Shown here: positions 24,001-34,026 of the stretch, in pieces | Layout of the letters: the number at the start of each line of letters is the position of its first letter | Position numbering within the stretch: position 1 is the stretch's first letter | Source of the DNA: Odiellus spinosus | Taxonomy: Eukaryota; Arthropoda; Arachnida; Opiliones; Phalangiidae | Length of the DNA: 64,000 nt | Direction of reading: 5' to 3' | Assembly (NCBI GenBank): GCA_963920705.1 | Contig: OY987236.1 | Location: 5,876,190 to 5,940,189, forward strand | Notes under the pieces: generated by a model | Databases searched by the model: none | What the model saw: the letters and a program-made list of their open reading frames with translations, nothing else | What the model was told of the DNA's origin: nothing | Translations under genes and position numbers: made by a program

Positions 24001-25265
24001 TTCCTCAATATCTGGTAATTCTCTAGTATTTCTACTTTTAAATCTATATGACTATATATAATTACAGTATTAATTTGGTTTTAAGTGTTCGAGTGACGTC
24101 TTTAAAGTCGAAGGTCCTGGAAGTTTTCCCGTACCTTACGATATCCCAGTTAAGAAATACGATACCGCAGGTAATCCAAGAGCTAGTTTCAAGCCTAATC
24201 TTAACAATAAACCCTAAGATGGTGATTATATTTCGTTCAGCGCAGCGGTTTTACATAATTAGCAGTTTTAAAGGGAGAATGCAACCTAAGTGTTTTTTGT
24301 TCGATCCCTTAGTGTTTAAATAGGCCTAACCCACCAGTAAAAAAATATTTACAAACAAATATTAAACTAGAAATCAATTTAAAACTGGAAAATAGACTTA
24401 GCTGGATTCATGTAAATCCTGAATTTCTTTGCATTGAATGGTTAGCGACCAACCAAATGCTAAAGTAAGTCTCATGGAGATATCACCTTAACCTTTGCTC
24501 ATTGGTCTCTGATCCTTTTCCTTATAGGCGAAGAAATTCAGGATTTTCCATTAATCTAGCATAAATTGATTTCTAGTTAATATTTGTTTTTGTAAAGTTT
24601 TTACTGTTGGATTAGGCCTATTTAAACTTTAAGGAATGGATAAAAAAGCACATTGTTAGGTCGTATTCTCTTTGTTTGCAATGTAAATTTTTGCACCCTA
24701 AACCTGAAAAAAATTTAGTTAAAACATATCGGTATTGATTTCGAATTATCTATTAACGATAATTAAATCTTAATATCTGGAGGGTGACCAGACTTACAAT
24801 TTTTTTAGATACATTCCTATCAACTCCCTTTTTCTCTAATTTTCCTATATTTTATCTTCTATTCATCATAACAGACAATGTTGAATGAATCCCCATCTTG
24901 TTTTCCATATAATGTCTAATTATTTGTGGTATGTGGTTCTTTGATGCTAGTTAAAAGCAGTGTTTCTATTATTCTGTTCTATAGTTTCCTGTAATTTAGT
25001 GTTATTTATCCTTTATTTTCCTATAATTCTTCTCTGAATTTCCCTGGTCACCCCGATATCCTTTATCAGCTGACACAATAATGCCCAAGATCACAAGGTA
25101 CTAGCCGATGATATGTTAGGCTAACATACATCATCTTAGGGGTTGGGATATCCATATATCGCAAAGATTTAACTTGAATTTCTTAATCTAGATGAGCCGT
25201 GGGTTTGGGATAGGCCTCATATTAAAGCCCCTGATCGAAATGGCAATAAATGGTGTCCACCGTAA
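21055..25265 (+). CDS. TDP1: Tyrosyl-DNA phosphodiesterase 1
   Basis: This nuclear repair enzyme hydrolyses the phosphotyrosyl bond between stalled topoisomerase I and the DNA 3' end. Exons: 21055-21399, 21458-21513, 21898-21994, 22068-22102, 22171-22263, 22338-22502, 22649-22727, 22791-22973, 23037-23152, 23222-23329, 23912-24014, 24086-24170 and 25192-25265. The join is 512 residues plus stop. It is a phospholipase-D-superfamily protein with two HKN motifs: THHTKMM (His177, Lys179) and PHIKTY (His405, Lys407) with [11 protein letters not shown] (Asn428). The N-terminal 65 residues or so are charged and low-complexity, as in other TDP1 proteins, and shorter than in human (about 608 residues in total). 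The C-terminus ends [12 protein letters not shown], matching the family's end. Introns 2, 6 and 12 carry repeats. The gene converges on NCAPD3, whose stop lies 211 bp downstream. Confidence 0.97.
21540..21866. mobile_element. TTAA-flanked MITE in TDP1 intron 2
   Basis: This 327-bp element has TIRs of about 23 bp beginning AGGGAGCCCAAAGGGGGTGC and is flanked on both sides by TTAA (21536-21539 and 21867-21870). TTAA duplication is typical of piggyBac and Kolobok superfamilies. The interior is unlike the family at 47162, but the AGGGA terminus is shared. Confidence 0.88.
22527..22593. repeat. Short hairpin in TDP1 intron 6
   Basis: TGTGAAAAGGATAAC pairs perfectly with GTTATCCTTTTCACA, 15 bp around a loop of about 37 nt with further partial pairing. 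It starts 24 nt after the exon 6 donor, so it could influence splicing or simply be a mini-transposon remnant. Confidence 0.6.
23269..23649 (-). CDS. Unrecognised antisense ORF within TDP1 intron 10
   Basis: A 126-codon frame starting with ATG runs antisense to TDP1 and mostly within its 582-bp intron 10. Its last 60 bases overlap exon 10 on the opposite strand. The translation has a non-repetitive, protein-like composition (for example [17 protein letters not shown] and [16 protein letters not shown]) but I recognise no family. A potential donor (GTATTT) lies near 23338, before the exon overlap, so it could be a first exon, a retrocopy fragment or chance. Confidence 0.22.
   Translation of the reverse strand: MFANIKLSDAVTISRFTRFGSKIKQFLHRNIYTTIVIYLRVLVKREEVEALTQFEKRHTQVNVTSHMIYDCVELDLPPQLVFLLYLDKTSLLVNDTESSEPITCIYTLLLETTQFWSNQAKISSRF
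24272..24673. mobile_element. TTAA-site MITE, family B copy 1, in TDP1 intron 12
   Basis: The left end is TTAA followed by AGGGAGAATGCAACC. The right end (CGTATTCTCTTT) is a degraded inverse. Internal TAGGCCTAA and ATTCATG...CTGAATT blocks form inverted repeats shared with copies at 43911, 47162, 60607 and 61498. This insertion accounts for much of the unusually long last intron. Confidence 0.75.
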
Positions 25266-25420
25266 CATTGAAAAATTATTAATTTTGTACGGAGAGGAAT
25301 TAAAAGGGAAAATTAATTACTGTAATTTGTATGAAATATTAGCAAACTTTATTAGTTATAAACTTCTCTTTTTGAACATTACAAAATTTTGATACAAAAA
25401 TATACCTCTAGTATAATTGT

Positions 25421-25426
25421 TTTATT
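25421..25426 (-). terminator. Candidate polyadenylation signal for NCAPD3
   Basis: AATAAA on the minus strand, 50 bp past the NCAPD3 stop codon. Confidence 0.5.
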
Positions 25427-25476
25427 AATTTAACAAGTTATTTATAAATTCTTAAATTTTTATATTTAATCTGAAT

Positions 25477-28400
25477 TTAATCTCCTTCTTCTTCATCAGA
25501 ACTAAAAATCAATTCTGGTGAAGGTGGTTTATTTCTTTCCTTTTCCATTAAACCAATATCGTATTGTATCTCTTTAGCTAGTTGCGGTTCCTCCGCTAGC
25601 ATATCTTTAAGCTCATTTTTAAATTCTTTGGTGTATTCTGCTAGGAACTGCATGTAGTTTTTCATCACCGGAGTCTTTTTCACGATTGATTTTAACCCAA
25701 CGACAGCGTTAACGACTTTCCCGACTACGATAGCTTTAGCCTTTTTTCTTAGTTGCGTGTCACATTTGGGCTTTAGCCCGCATTCCTCCAAGGCATTAAT
25801 AAACGAGGAGCAATCCTTCAATTCTTCGCACAGTAATATATTTAACACGTCTGTAACGATGAATTTATTTTGATCATTCATGATTTTTTCTCTGTCGATA
25901 AACTTTCCTAGCGCGTGTTCGATTAGAGTAGAGTTTATTCTAACAAAGCGAAACTCTGGTTTAGTGTTTTCTATCATGAATTTATACAATTTCATTCGAA
26001 GGTTGAAATTCTCTTCTCCTTTTAAGGTAAAATGTTGGTCTTGGGAATCTTTTAAAGGTTCGAGAGTTTTTTCAAATCCATTTAGGAAGAATATTGTTTC
26101 TGCAAAACGTTGTACGAAGAAATTAGGATATCTTTTCGTTCCAAGATGTATGAGAAGTGATTTTGCGTAAAGCGATAGATCGAGATCCGAATTAATTATA
26201 ACATAAAGAAAGCGAAAAAATAATGATCCTTTCCATTTTAAAATATTTTCTTGTAACAATCGAGCGAAAAGAGTTAAAGCTTGGTAAGAAACAAATTTTG
26301 ACGGATGCCTAAAACAATTAGACATGATATTCAAATAAGGCTCGACGATGCTCGCATAACGATTGCAAAAATCACACAATGCAGTTAAGATGTTGATTAT
26401 TACATTAGGATCGGAAGAGGTTTTTAATTCTTGTACAAAAAGAAGCAAAGATTTTTGGGTTAGTTGTTCATCTTGAACGCATAATCTTCCCAGGCAAAGA
26501 ATAGCCATCTTCTTGATTTTATTACATTCTTTTCTGAAAGCCAAAAATATCAGATATTCTTGGGTTTTCGCAGTGACGTTTTTCGGGCTTATTTCTGATA
26601 ATATAGAATAAGTTTCTACAACTCGCAAGGCTTCAGTTTCTCTCGCATCAATTGCCTCAAAGTTTTCAACCTCAAAAAATTGGCCTAATTTAGAGTCACA
26701 CCTTTTCAAGTTAGCTTCAGCGAATCTTTCTAAATCTTTCCCATAACTTCGTTTATTTGTCAATACTGTCAACATTTGTCGTAAAGCTATTACAGTGGAG
26801 GATATTGCGACTAAAGGTACCGAAAATGCGGTAATATCTGTCTGGAAATGTTCAACTAAACTTTGTAAAGCGTTTTTGGAAAATGTTGGTGAACTGTTGC
26901 CAATAGTTTCAACTATGTTCTTAAAATTCTCATCTTCCTTTTCAATGGGGTGCTTTTTCTTTTCTCGCCACGCATATATGGCAAATTCGTAGTTTGTGTC
27001 TGGAAAGTTTTTGCAAGAAGTTAGCTGAGCTAATAACATCCACGCTACACCTTCAAAGTCGGTTGTTAATTTGTGTTGGAGCCTCATGACAAAGGGACTA
27101 CTTAGGCGACATTTATTCTTATTTACCATCTTTTGTAACATAACTTTAATATATCCTTGATAATCTTTCATGTTTGCTTGGCAAATTTTACTCAATATGA
27201 CCCAAGCTATTTGATTTTCAGTCAATATTCCATCTAATATTATTTCATCCAATTGATCCAAGCATTTTTGCTGAGCAGATTCTTCGCAGTCAAGCAGCAA
27301 TGGCAACAAATTTTGTATAAAGAGATTCTGCGCTAGTTCAGAGTCCGGGTGAGCTTTGAGAATCAAACTTATTGATTGGCACATTTCCTTTCTAATTAAA
27401 ACCGAAGGATCCGTCGCGAATTTCCCAAAAATCTTGTAATATTGGGGTTCCAGTTTCCTTTGACACATAATTCTCGTTATCAATATCAAGGTTGATTTTC
27501 GTACAAAAACTTTATCATTGTCAGCCAAATGTTTCACAATTTTTTCAAGATTCTTAAAGAGTTTTCTTTGCAAACTGATATTTTCATTAGATTGATCATT
27601 TTGCGTCAGAAAGTCTAAAATCTTGTCTCGCGATAATACGCTTAGAGCTTTAACTACGACAGTAGAAGATTTATCGTAACATCTATTCAATATTTTTTCT
27701 ATTACAAAGAGTGGCGTCGTATCAGGGAATTGTGAGATGGTTTTAATCTTGGCTTCATCTTGAAGTAAACAAGAAAGTATGTCCAAAGATATCATGCGTT
27801 GGGAAACTTCGTTTTCACTCGAATGTTTAATAGACCACTTCACAAGATCTACGAATAATTCATCTGGAAAATGGCTTATTATTTCGTAGCCCTGATGAGC
27901 CATTTTCTCTCTGCCTTCAGTTTTATCACATACACGAGCACATAATTGATGGAAGAAAATTTGGGACGGTTTTTTAACTTCTTGTCCTCCCTCGTTGACT
28001 ATTTTGACTAGGAAACGTTTAATTTGTACTAAATGATTAGAGGCTATAGGGTTTTTCTTTTCCGCAACAACATCTAGGAATTGTATCAATAAATTCTCCA
28101 TTATATACATATAAATCATTCCAGAGTGACCGTGCAATTCACAGCTTGCGATTGATTTCACGATTGAAAATGTCATGCCATTTATAGTGTGATTATTGGG
28201 CTCAATTTGATTTCCAGAATAATGCAATCCCATGCCTATAAGAGCTTTAATTAAGTCTCTTAATTCATCTTGATAATTACGGAATGATATTTTTTCAACT
28301 AGTTTGACAAGCGCATTCAGTATTTGCTTAATGAGGTGAATTTTTAAATTAACATTAAGGCAATTGGAAACTCCATAGGGAAAATGATCTTCATTTTCAT

Positions 28401-29049
28401 CGTCCATTGACAAATTTGACAATATTTCTTCCTGGAATTCTTCTTGGTCAAACCGTTTCTGTTTACCTCTCTTGACTGCTAATTTATTAGCTGCTGGTCT
28501 TTTTAAATTAACATAATTTGGAGTTATTGCTTTAACAATTTCATCTATTAAACTAGGCTGGAATATTCTAAATGCACTGTGACCTTTGACGGAGAGTAAA
28601 TTAAGATATAAAGCGCAAGCTAGTAATGATAGTTCTTTCTCAAGCACTCTTGAATTATCTATATTTCCTTTTCTTATGATTGGGTACAAGACGCACAAAA
28701 TTTTTTTTGGGTGGACGTCATTGTTCAACAAACCATCCCATAATTCATCTGCAGGTTGACTTCTATCCAAATCAGACAAACTATCTGGGAGATTCGGTGC
28801 TCGCTCCCCTTCCACTAGCAGATTATTTAATTTAACACACCACTGGTAAGCATCCAAAAGAATTTCTTTCAATATCCTGATTCGATTCCTTTCTTCTAGT
28901 TTTTTGTAGAAATCATTAACATTTTCATCAACGTCCGTGAAGGAGTTTTTCCAGAATTCCAATATTTTATCTTCATTCAAAAATTCTTGAGTTATGGGAA
29001 GTCGCTTAAAGCTGTCTATAAGACCATTGATTGTATTAGTTATTTCCAT
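25477..29049 (-). CDS. NCAPD3: Condensin II complex subunit D3
   Basis: This is a HEAT-repeat subunit of condensin II, which compacts mitotic chromosomes in the nucleus. It is a single uninterrupted frame of 1190 residues. The start ATG is followed by MEITNTINGL. Family features include an N-terminal helical region, a basic cluster (KRGKQKRF, about residue 195) in the place where homologs have a basic linker, repeated HEAT-like helix pairs, and the conserved Cnd1-type block at roughly residues 870-1030 (containing NILTALCDFCNRYASIVEPY and FRHPSKFVSYQALTLF). The tail is acidic, ending SSDEEEGD. At about 1190 residues it is shorter than the human protein (about 1498), chiefly at the C-terminus. 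The absence of introns is striking because the flanking genes have 7-12 introns. It may be a retrocopy that replaced the parent, or intron loss. NCAPD2 is the main alternative, but the fit is to D3. Confidence 0.9.
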   Translation of the reverse strand: MEITNTINGLIDSFKRLPITQEFLNEDKILEFWKNSFTDVDENVNDFYKKLEERNRIRILKEILLDAYQWCVKLNNLLVEGERAPNLPDSLSDLDRSQPADELWDGLLNNDVHPKKILCVLYPIIRKGNIDNSRVLEKELSLLACALYLNLLSVKGHSAFRIFQPSLIDEIVKAITPNYVNLKRPAANKLAVKRGKQKRFDQEEFQEEILSNLSMDDENEDHFPYGVSNCLNVNLKIHLIKQILNALVKLVEKISFRNYQDELRDLIKALIGMGLHYSGNQIEPNNHTINGMTFSIVKSIASCELHGHSGMIYMYIMENLLIQFLDVVAEKKNPIASNHLVQIKRFLVKIVNEGGQEVKKPSQIFFHQLCARVCDKTEGREKMAHQGYEIISHFPDELFVDLVKWSIKHSSENEVSQRMISLDILSCLLQDEAKIKTISQFPDTTPLFVIEKILNRCYDKSSTVVVKALSVLSRDKILDFLTQNDQSNENISLQRKLFKNLEKIVKHLADNDKVFVRKSTLILITRIMCQRKLEPQYYKIFGKFATDPSVLIRKEMCQSISLILKAHPDSELAQNLFIQNLLPLLLDCEESAQQKCLDQLDEIILDGILTENQIAWVILSKICQANMKDYQGYIKVMLQKMVNKNKCRLSSPFVMRLQHKLTTDFEGVAWMLLAQLTSCKNFPDTNYEFAIYAWREKKKHPIEKEDENFKNIVETIGNSSPTFSKNALQSLVEHFQTDITAFSVPLVAISSTVIALRQMLTVLTNKRSYGKDLERFAEANLKRCDSKLGQFFEVENFEAIDARETEALRVVETYSILSEISPKNVTAKTQEYLIFLAFRKECNKIKKMAILCLGRLCVQDEQLTQKSLLLFVQELKTSSDPNVIINILTALCDFCNRYASIVEPYLNIMSNCFRHPSKFVSYQALTLFARLLQENILKWKGSLFFRFLYVIINSDLDLSLYAKSLLIHLGTKRYPNFFVQRFAETIFFLNGFEKTLEPLKDSQDQHFTLKGEENFNLRMKLYKFMIENTKPEFRFVRINSTLIEHALGKFIDREKIMNDQNKFIVTDVLNILLCEELKDCSSFINALEECGLKPKCDTQLRKKAKAIVVGKVVNAVVGLKSIVKKTPVMKNYMQFLAEYTKEFKNELKDMLAEEPQLAKEIQYDIGLMEKERNKPPSPELIFSSDEEEGD

Positions 29050-29652
29050 AATAAACCTTCTAGAATGACAGTTATATTTTATTTATTTTGAAATTGGGCT
29101 GAAAAATTTCGTAGGCTCGTTTCACCATGACTATTCACGTGGTTATGTAGATTCAAAAATTACTTCACGAAGTTCACGTGCCAAAAGAATACAGCACTCC
29201 ATTTTCAAATCAGCCGATGTTTTCGTTTACATGCAGACGTCATCGTTCCAAGGGCAAAGGTCAATAACTCAGCGTATCAGCGCTACTCCCCGGCTACTGC
29301 AGTACTGGTACTACTGCGCAATCTCCATAAAACAAAGAAAATTAAAAATGAGTCGGCTTGTATTTTTACCGCGTGTGTGCTTTTTATCAAACGTTTTTCC
29401 GTTTTAATTCTGATGGATTTGTGCCCAAATTGGATTATATAAGGATAATTTCTTATAAAAATGTAAGTGTGACAAAATTTATTACTTGTTGAATGTTGAT
29501 CTTGTTTTTGTCTGAAAATGGATGCTTCTAAACTTTTGGCGGTTTCCCGCCCACCTTGCCATGGCAAACAACTTTAGCCCTAGTTTACCGATCCCAGTAT
29601 AGTCTCGGTCTCCATAATATTAAAAAAATATATAACCAACAAGGTTACGTTT
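29050..29652. promoter_or_regulatory. SELENON-NCAPD3 intergenic region
   Basis: This region must contain the SELENON polyadenylation site and the NCAPD3 promoter. Minus-strand AATAAA at 29478-29483 is a candidate SELENON signal. Two CACGTG hexamers (29136-29141 and 29175-29180) lie within 130 bp upstream of the NCAPD3 start codon. Confidence 0.45.
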
Positions 29653-29719
29653 AACTTCTTTAATTATCATTCGCAAGAATACTCGAAAGTTTTAATCTTG
29701 AAAATTCATACAAGAAGTT
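29653..29719 (-). promoter_or_regulatory. SECIS element (form 2-like) in SELENON 3' UTR
   Basis: On the minus strand, 64 nt after the SELENON stop, the RNA has the ordered parts of a eukaryotic SECIS. Helix I is AACUUCUU paired with AAGAAGUU. The core quartet is AUGA (29709-29706) opposite UGAU (29669-29666). Helix II (AUUUUCAAGA with UCUUGCGAAU) has one mismatch. An AAAA bulge lies at 29693-29690, 12 nt after AUGA. A mini-hairpin CU-UUCG-AG follows. Spacings fit the family consensus (AUGA, 10-13 nt, AA, 18-27 nt, NGAN). It would recruit SBP2 and eEFSec so that the UGA is read as selenocysteine. The structure was folded by eye. Confidence 0.88.
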
Positions 29720-29773
29720 GATTTAAAAATGCTTTTTTATATATAAAAAATAATGAATTTATTTCATTGCCAT

Positions 29774-31810
29774 TTATAATTTTCCAATCTTGGCTAAACT
29801 TTCTCGTAAAAACTCTAGATATGCCTTTTCAATATGGTCTCCGAACCTACAAATATAAAAAAATACATCTTTATTTAGTTTAAACTAACATCTATAGGTG
29901 TCTATTTACCCATCGCTTTCGCTTTCAAGCAAAGTGTTAGAATTTATATTATTTAATACACTGCCGTTAGGAAATGCGATAAATATTTCCACAGGAAAAG
30001 AATACAATTCTTGACATTCCTTTAAAAATAACTGAACAGACTTGTCAGTGGATTCTTCAAATTTCTACCAATGTGTTGTATAAGGAAAAAGTTAAACGCA
30101 ATTTTAGTTAAAATAATTTTAAATACTCAAAAACCCTACCTTCAGTTCTGAATGCAAAGCCCAAGTGCTTATAAAATAAGTGTCTAATATTCTTCTAAGT
30201 ACAGGACTCGCGAGAGTGTTTCGCAAAGTCCTTCCTGAACCTCAGCATGATTGGTCCTCCAATACGCCGTATAAAACCAATGAATGTATTAACTTATCTT
30301 CATACTTAGCAATTTGTAAAGCTTCGGTTAAGTTGTAATACGTAGTCTGAAATAATTCTATAAATTCCAACTGAACTTTAAAATTAGATAAATTTTACGC
30401 AACTATTCACCTTTAGAAAGGGGTACATAATCTGTTTTATTTTATTAGTAATATTTGGGCAAGTTTGTGTCCAAAAAATACTTTCATCTTTAGAATTAGT
30501 TGAACTTAAGCTAGCGTTGATCTTCATTAATGGTAAATATCCCAAATCAACTTCCATATGTTCTTTCTCATTTGGACCGTACATCCATTCCATATCTAAT
30601 GATAATAATTATATTATATGATATATGGATAAAGTTAAAATAGTAATAATAATAGCAGACCAATGTTTAAATCTCTATCTGCGGGAACTTCCATTTCAAA
30701 GGAGTAAACTTTAGTTCCATCTTTATTTACAACCAAGCTTCCACTAAATTGTGATGGTGTGAACCAGAAAGGAAATTTAGGTGGTTCTTCTAATTGAAAT
30801 TCCACGTGGGCTCTGAATTTAACATAAATTTAGGACTTTATATTTTTAATTGAAGTAGCAAATTACTTCTTTAGACTTGCCGAAAGATTATCTTCAATAG
30901 GTCGTCATTAAGAGCCTGTAGCCCCGCTAAAATTCCTCTTGGCTCAAAACGAGAATAGAGAAAAGGTCGGGGATGAAACATTTGAAATAACTTCTCAAGA
31001 AATGGGGAAGAATTGATAGGAGTATAGGCGAAACTTGATAATTGTTCTCCAGTTTGGCTTGATACGGGTGGTGGTAGTACCCACCAAGTTTCCCCGCAGT
31101 TAATGTTAGAAGATTTGGGAAGAAATATTTTAAAATGATCAGCCAAGAAACCTTTTTCTTTTATACTGGGTTCTATCCAGTTCAGAAGGCCATTAAACAA
31201 ATCAGGATTTCTCTATATAAAATGGAATTTGGGATTACGATTTGTTAAGCTCCAAAAATTTATTTTGAATTACTTTATTTTCTGTTACATAATCCTTAAG
31301 GCTTGATTGCAATTTTAAAGGTGTAAAATAGGTTTTCAAAATAACAATTTGATGGTTTAAATCACTGGGCATTCCTCGGAATTCATTACCTCCCTGATTA
31401 ATAGAGATTAAAACAAATTAAGTTTTGATATTTCAATTACTTAGAATTCATTATAAATAGTAGCTTTGCGTATCTTTAAATCTCATAATGCTCGTAGCTA
31501 TCAAGAAAATTTAATTTGCACTTACTCCGAGATTAGATTTTGGTTTATCGAGAGCACTTTTGTGAAACTGATAAAAATACGGAAGCCATTCGTTAAGCGT
31601 CAAAGCATTGTTTTTATCAATATCCAAATCATGAAACTCTCCAATACCGTGACTCGATATTTTGTAAATATCACAGTGATTATTTAAAGTACTTTGCCAA
31701 ATTTTAACGAAATTAGATCTTAGAAAAAACTCCCATATTACAATCAATAAAATTAGAGAAAAAAGACGTGATAGCTTGAAAGGATATATATATTTTAATA
31801 TATAAATCAT
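29774..31810 (-). CDS. SELENON: Selenoprotein N
   Basis: This is an ER-membrane selenoprotein, a calcium-sensing redox partner of SERCA in vertebrates. Minus-strand exons: 31810-31526, 31393-31289, 31212-30881, 30812-30661, 30595-30411, 30346-30140, 30064-29910 and 29846-29774, giving 497 residues if UGA is Sec. Visible parts are an N-terminal membrane anchor (about 16-30), one canonical EF-hand loop (63-74; Asp63, Asp65, Asn67, Glu74), conserved blocks GETWWVLP, MFHPRPF and DMEWMYG, and the redox motif SCUGSGRTLR with Sec at 388. The intron after exon 3 has a GC donor (GCAAGT), and all others are GT-AG. The protein is shorter than human (about 556-590 residues), mainly at the N-terminus. A SECIS follows the stop. 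The in-frame UGA would make automated annotation split or truncate this gene. Confidence 0.96.
30242..30244 (-). other. SELENON: UGA selenocysteine codon of SELENON
   Basis: The codon lies between UGC (Cys387) and GGU (Gly389) in the family's invariant SCUGSGR motif. The frame is open for the rest of the exon and rejoins homologous sequence (LRRILDTYFISTWAL), so the TGA is Sec rather than a stop. Confidence 0.95.
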
Positions 31811-33762
31811 CGTTTAAACTCTAGTAATAACGTAATTATTTTACACGTTAGTAACCAATTTAATTATTAATTACTAGTAACCTACAAATATAACCACAGC
31901 TGCTGAGCTGGCTAGTCGCCATATTTACTATTATTTTACTACTACAGCTATTATTGCGCAATATTTATGAATGAAAACTTTTGCCTGCCATCTGTTAGTC
32001 ATTCATATCTTTTTCCCGCCAAAGTTTCGCCGAAAAAATTTAAAAAGCTGAAAACATTTCCTTATAAGCGTTGTTAATTTTAATTTTTGGGGTCTGTTAA
32101 TAATTAAATAAGTAAATAATTAAAACTGTAGTTATATCAGCTGGTTTTTTTAGGTTATTGACCTATTATTTACATTGTAGTATTCGAAAGAGGGGGTTGA
32201 ATGGACTTAAGGTCTGTTTGTCTGACTCTTTATGAATGAAAAACCTTATCAAGTTCAAGGGCACGAAAAATACTGGGAAAATTTTGATTTTATTCCTTCT
32301 AATAAGTAGGTCTAACCATTTAACGCGGATGAAAGTGAATAATTATAGACTTTCTTTAATTACCGTATCTACACTGAACTGAATTTTTGGTTTTTTAGCC
32401 ACGTAGCTAATCCGGGAAAATATTAATATTAGGGTTTCAATTTAAATTACCAAGTTTTTTTTAACATATTCAGGATGATCACGCCTTCCTATTTTATCCT
32501 GTATTTTAAGATTAGCGACGCGTTTTTGTAAAATTTGCGCAAATCTTCAACGTTTAATTAGTTTAAATAATGGATGAAGTGATTTTTATATCGATTCAAT
32601 TCATTCAGGGTTGCCACAGGTCTGAGAAAACGTTTAACACCCAGGGAAATCGAAAATTGGGCATAGAAAATATTCAATCAAATATTAAGTTAATATTTAA
32701 CCTACTCTGAAACTTTATTTTGAAGTTAAAAGTGAAAGCTTCGTTGAAAAAAAGTATATGTTGGGCATGTAAAGATATCTATAACATCCGTGTTTAAAAG
32801 AGGTCCCGGAAATTAGAATTTGAGAGATGTCACTAATGAAAATACGAAATATAATTCGGGAAATTGTTGGAAAACTGGTTTTTATTTAATTTAAGCGTTT
32901 TTTTCTTATAAATTTAGGCCAATAATTTTAGCTTCCTGATTTAGGGTGTGAAAAACTACGAGTCTTAGTTATATTCGAACAAAAATAGAAATCCACGTAT
33001 AGTTTATTTTCTCTCTGTCTTAACTTTCGATCTTACACGGAAGTAGATACAAAATACCATATTTCTACTTGCGGAAGTAAAAAAACGAAAGGTGCCGCCG
33101 ACACAGAAAGAACTTATAGAATTTTGGTTGAAAATCTGAGTTTCTAATATAATAATATCACAAGTAAATCATCCTTCAAGTTTATACTGCTGGGTCGATT
33201 TTCTCAGTCCATGGTTTCACCCAAAGTATTCCGAAATTTGTACAAATAGGTTGCTAAGCTCAGTAAATTCTATCCAGAGTAAATCAGACTCGAAATCGCG
33301 ACGGCCGGGCAAGACACGATCCTTCGTTTCGTGAGAGAGAGAGTGGAGAGTTGTTGTCTAGACAGTTCAGTGCAATATTAGCATCGCCTACTTAGTTCCA
33401 ATCTCAACCGCTAGAGGCAATTTTGAATTTCATATCTCGACCGTTTAGTTTTTTATTTATTTATTTTTTTTCTCTCTTCGAGCGAAAGCTCTGACGACAA
33501 AACTTTCAGAACTTCATTCCGATCATAATATGCTTTGTTGTTGAGGCTGTGGTAATATTCGAGACAGTTTTAAAAAATACTTTCATCAAAACGTAGAAGG
33601 GGGGTTAGCTTGACTAAAGCCTGTTGATAATTCCTTCTATATTCCTGATATTATTAAGAGTAAATATTTGTGGAAAAACATTTAAAGATGGGTAAAATAA
33701 AGAAGCTAATACGGAATCTCTCTCCCTCGAGCCTTGACGTCATAAATTTGGTGGTTTAGTGG
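31811..33762. other. AT-rich intergenic DNA upstream of SELENON
   Basis: No coding sequence is recognised. The SELENON promoter should lie in the first few hundred bases above 31810. No TATA box was assigned. Confidence 0.45.
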
Positions 33763-33858
33763 AAATAAGTCACTTTAACACTTGAGATACAAATCACATG
33801 GTTTTATTTGAAAAAGCTAAAATTATTGCCGGTGTAAATTGCCGGACTTATTTACATT

Positions 33859-33901
33859 GTACGACGCGTTTCGGAGACCGATCTCCTTTTTCAAGTACGA
33901 C
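33859..33901 (-). ncRNA. Hammerhead-like motif, left arm of PLE
   Basis: Mirror copy of the motif at 36007-36049 in the opposite arm of the palindrome. Confidence 0.4.
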
Positions 33902-34026
33902 AATAATGAATTTTAGGTTTCACTATCTAACTTTATAAATTTTGACTTGGACTTTAGCCCATTTTCAAAAAACGGTAACAAAAGGGAAGGCCTATTTTTA
34001 TTTTTTTTATTTTTTTTTTATAATTT

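Noticed and set aside
30140-30346. Reading the SELENON UGA as a stop or the gene as a pseudogene
   Set aside because: The UGA is at the family's Sec position, a SECIS follows, and all other exons are intact.
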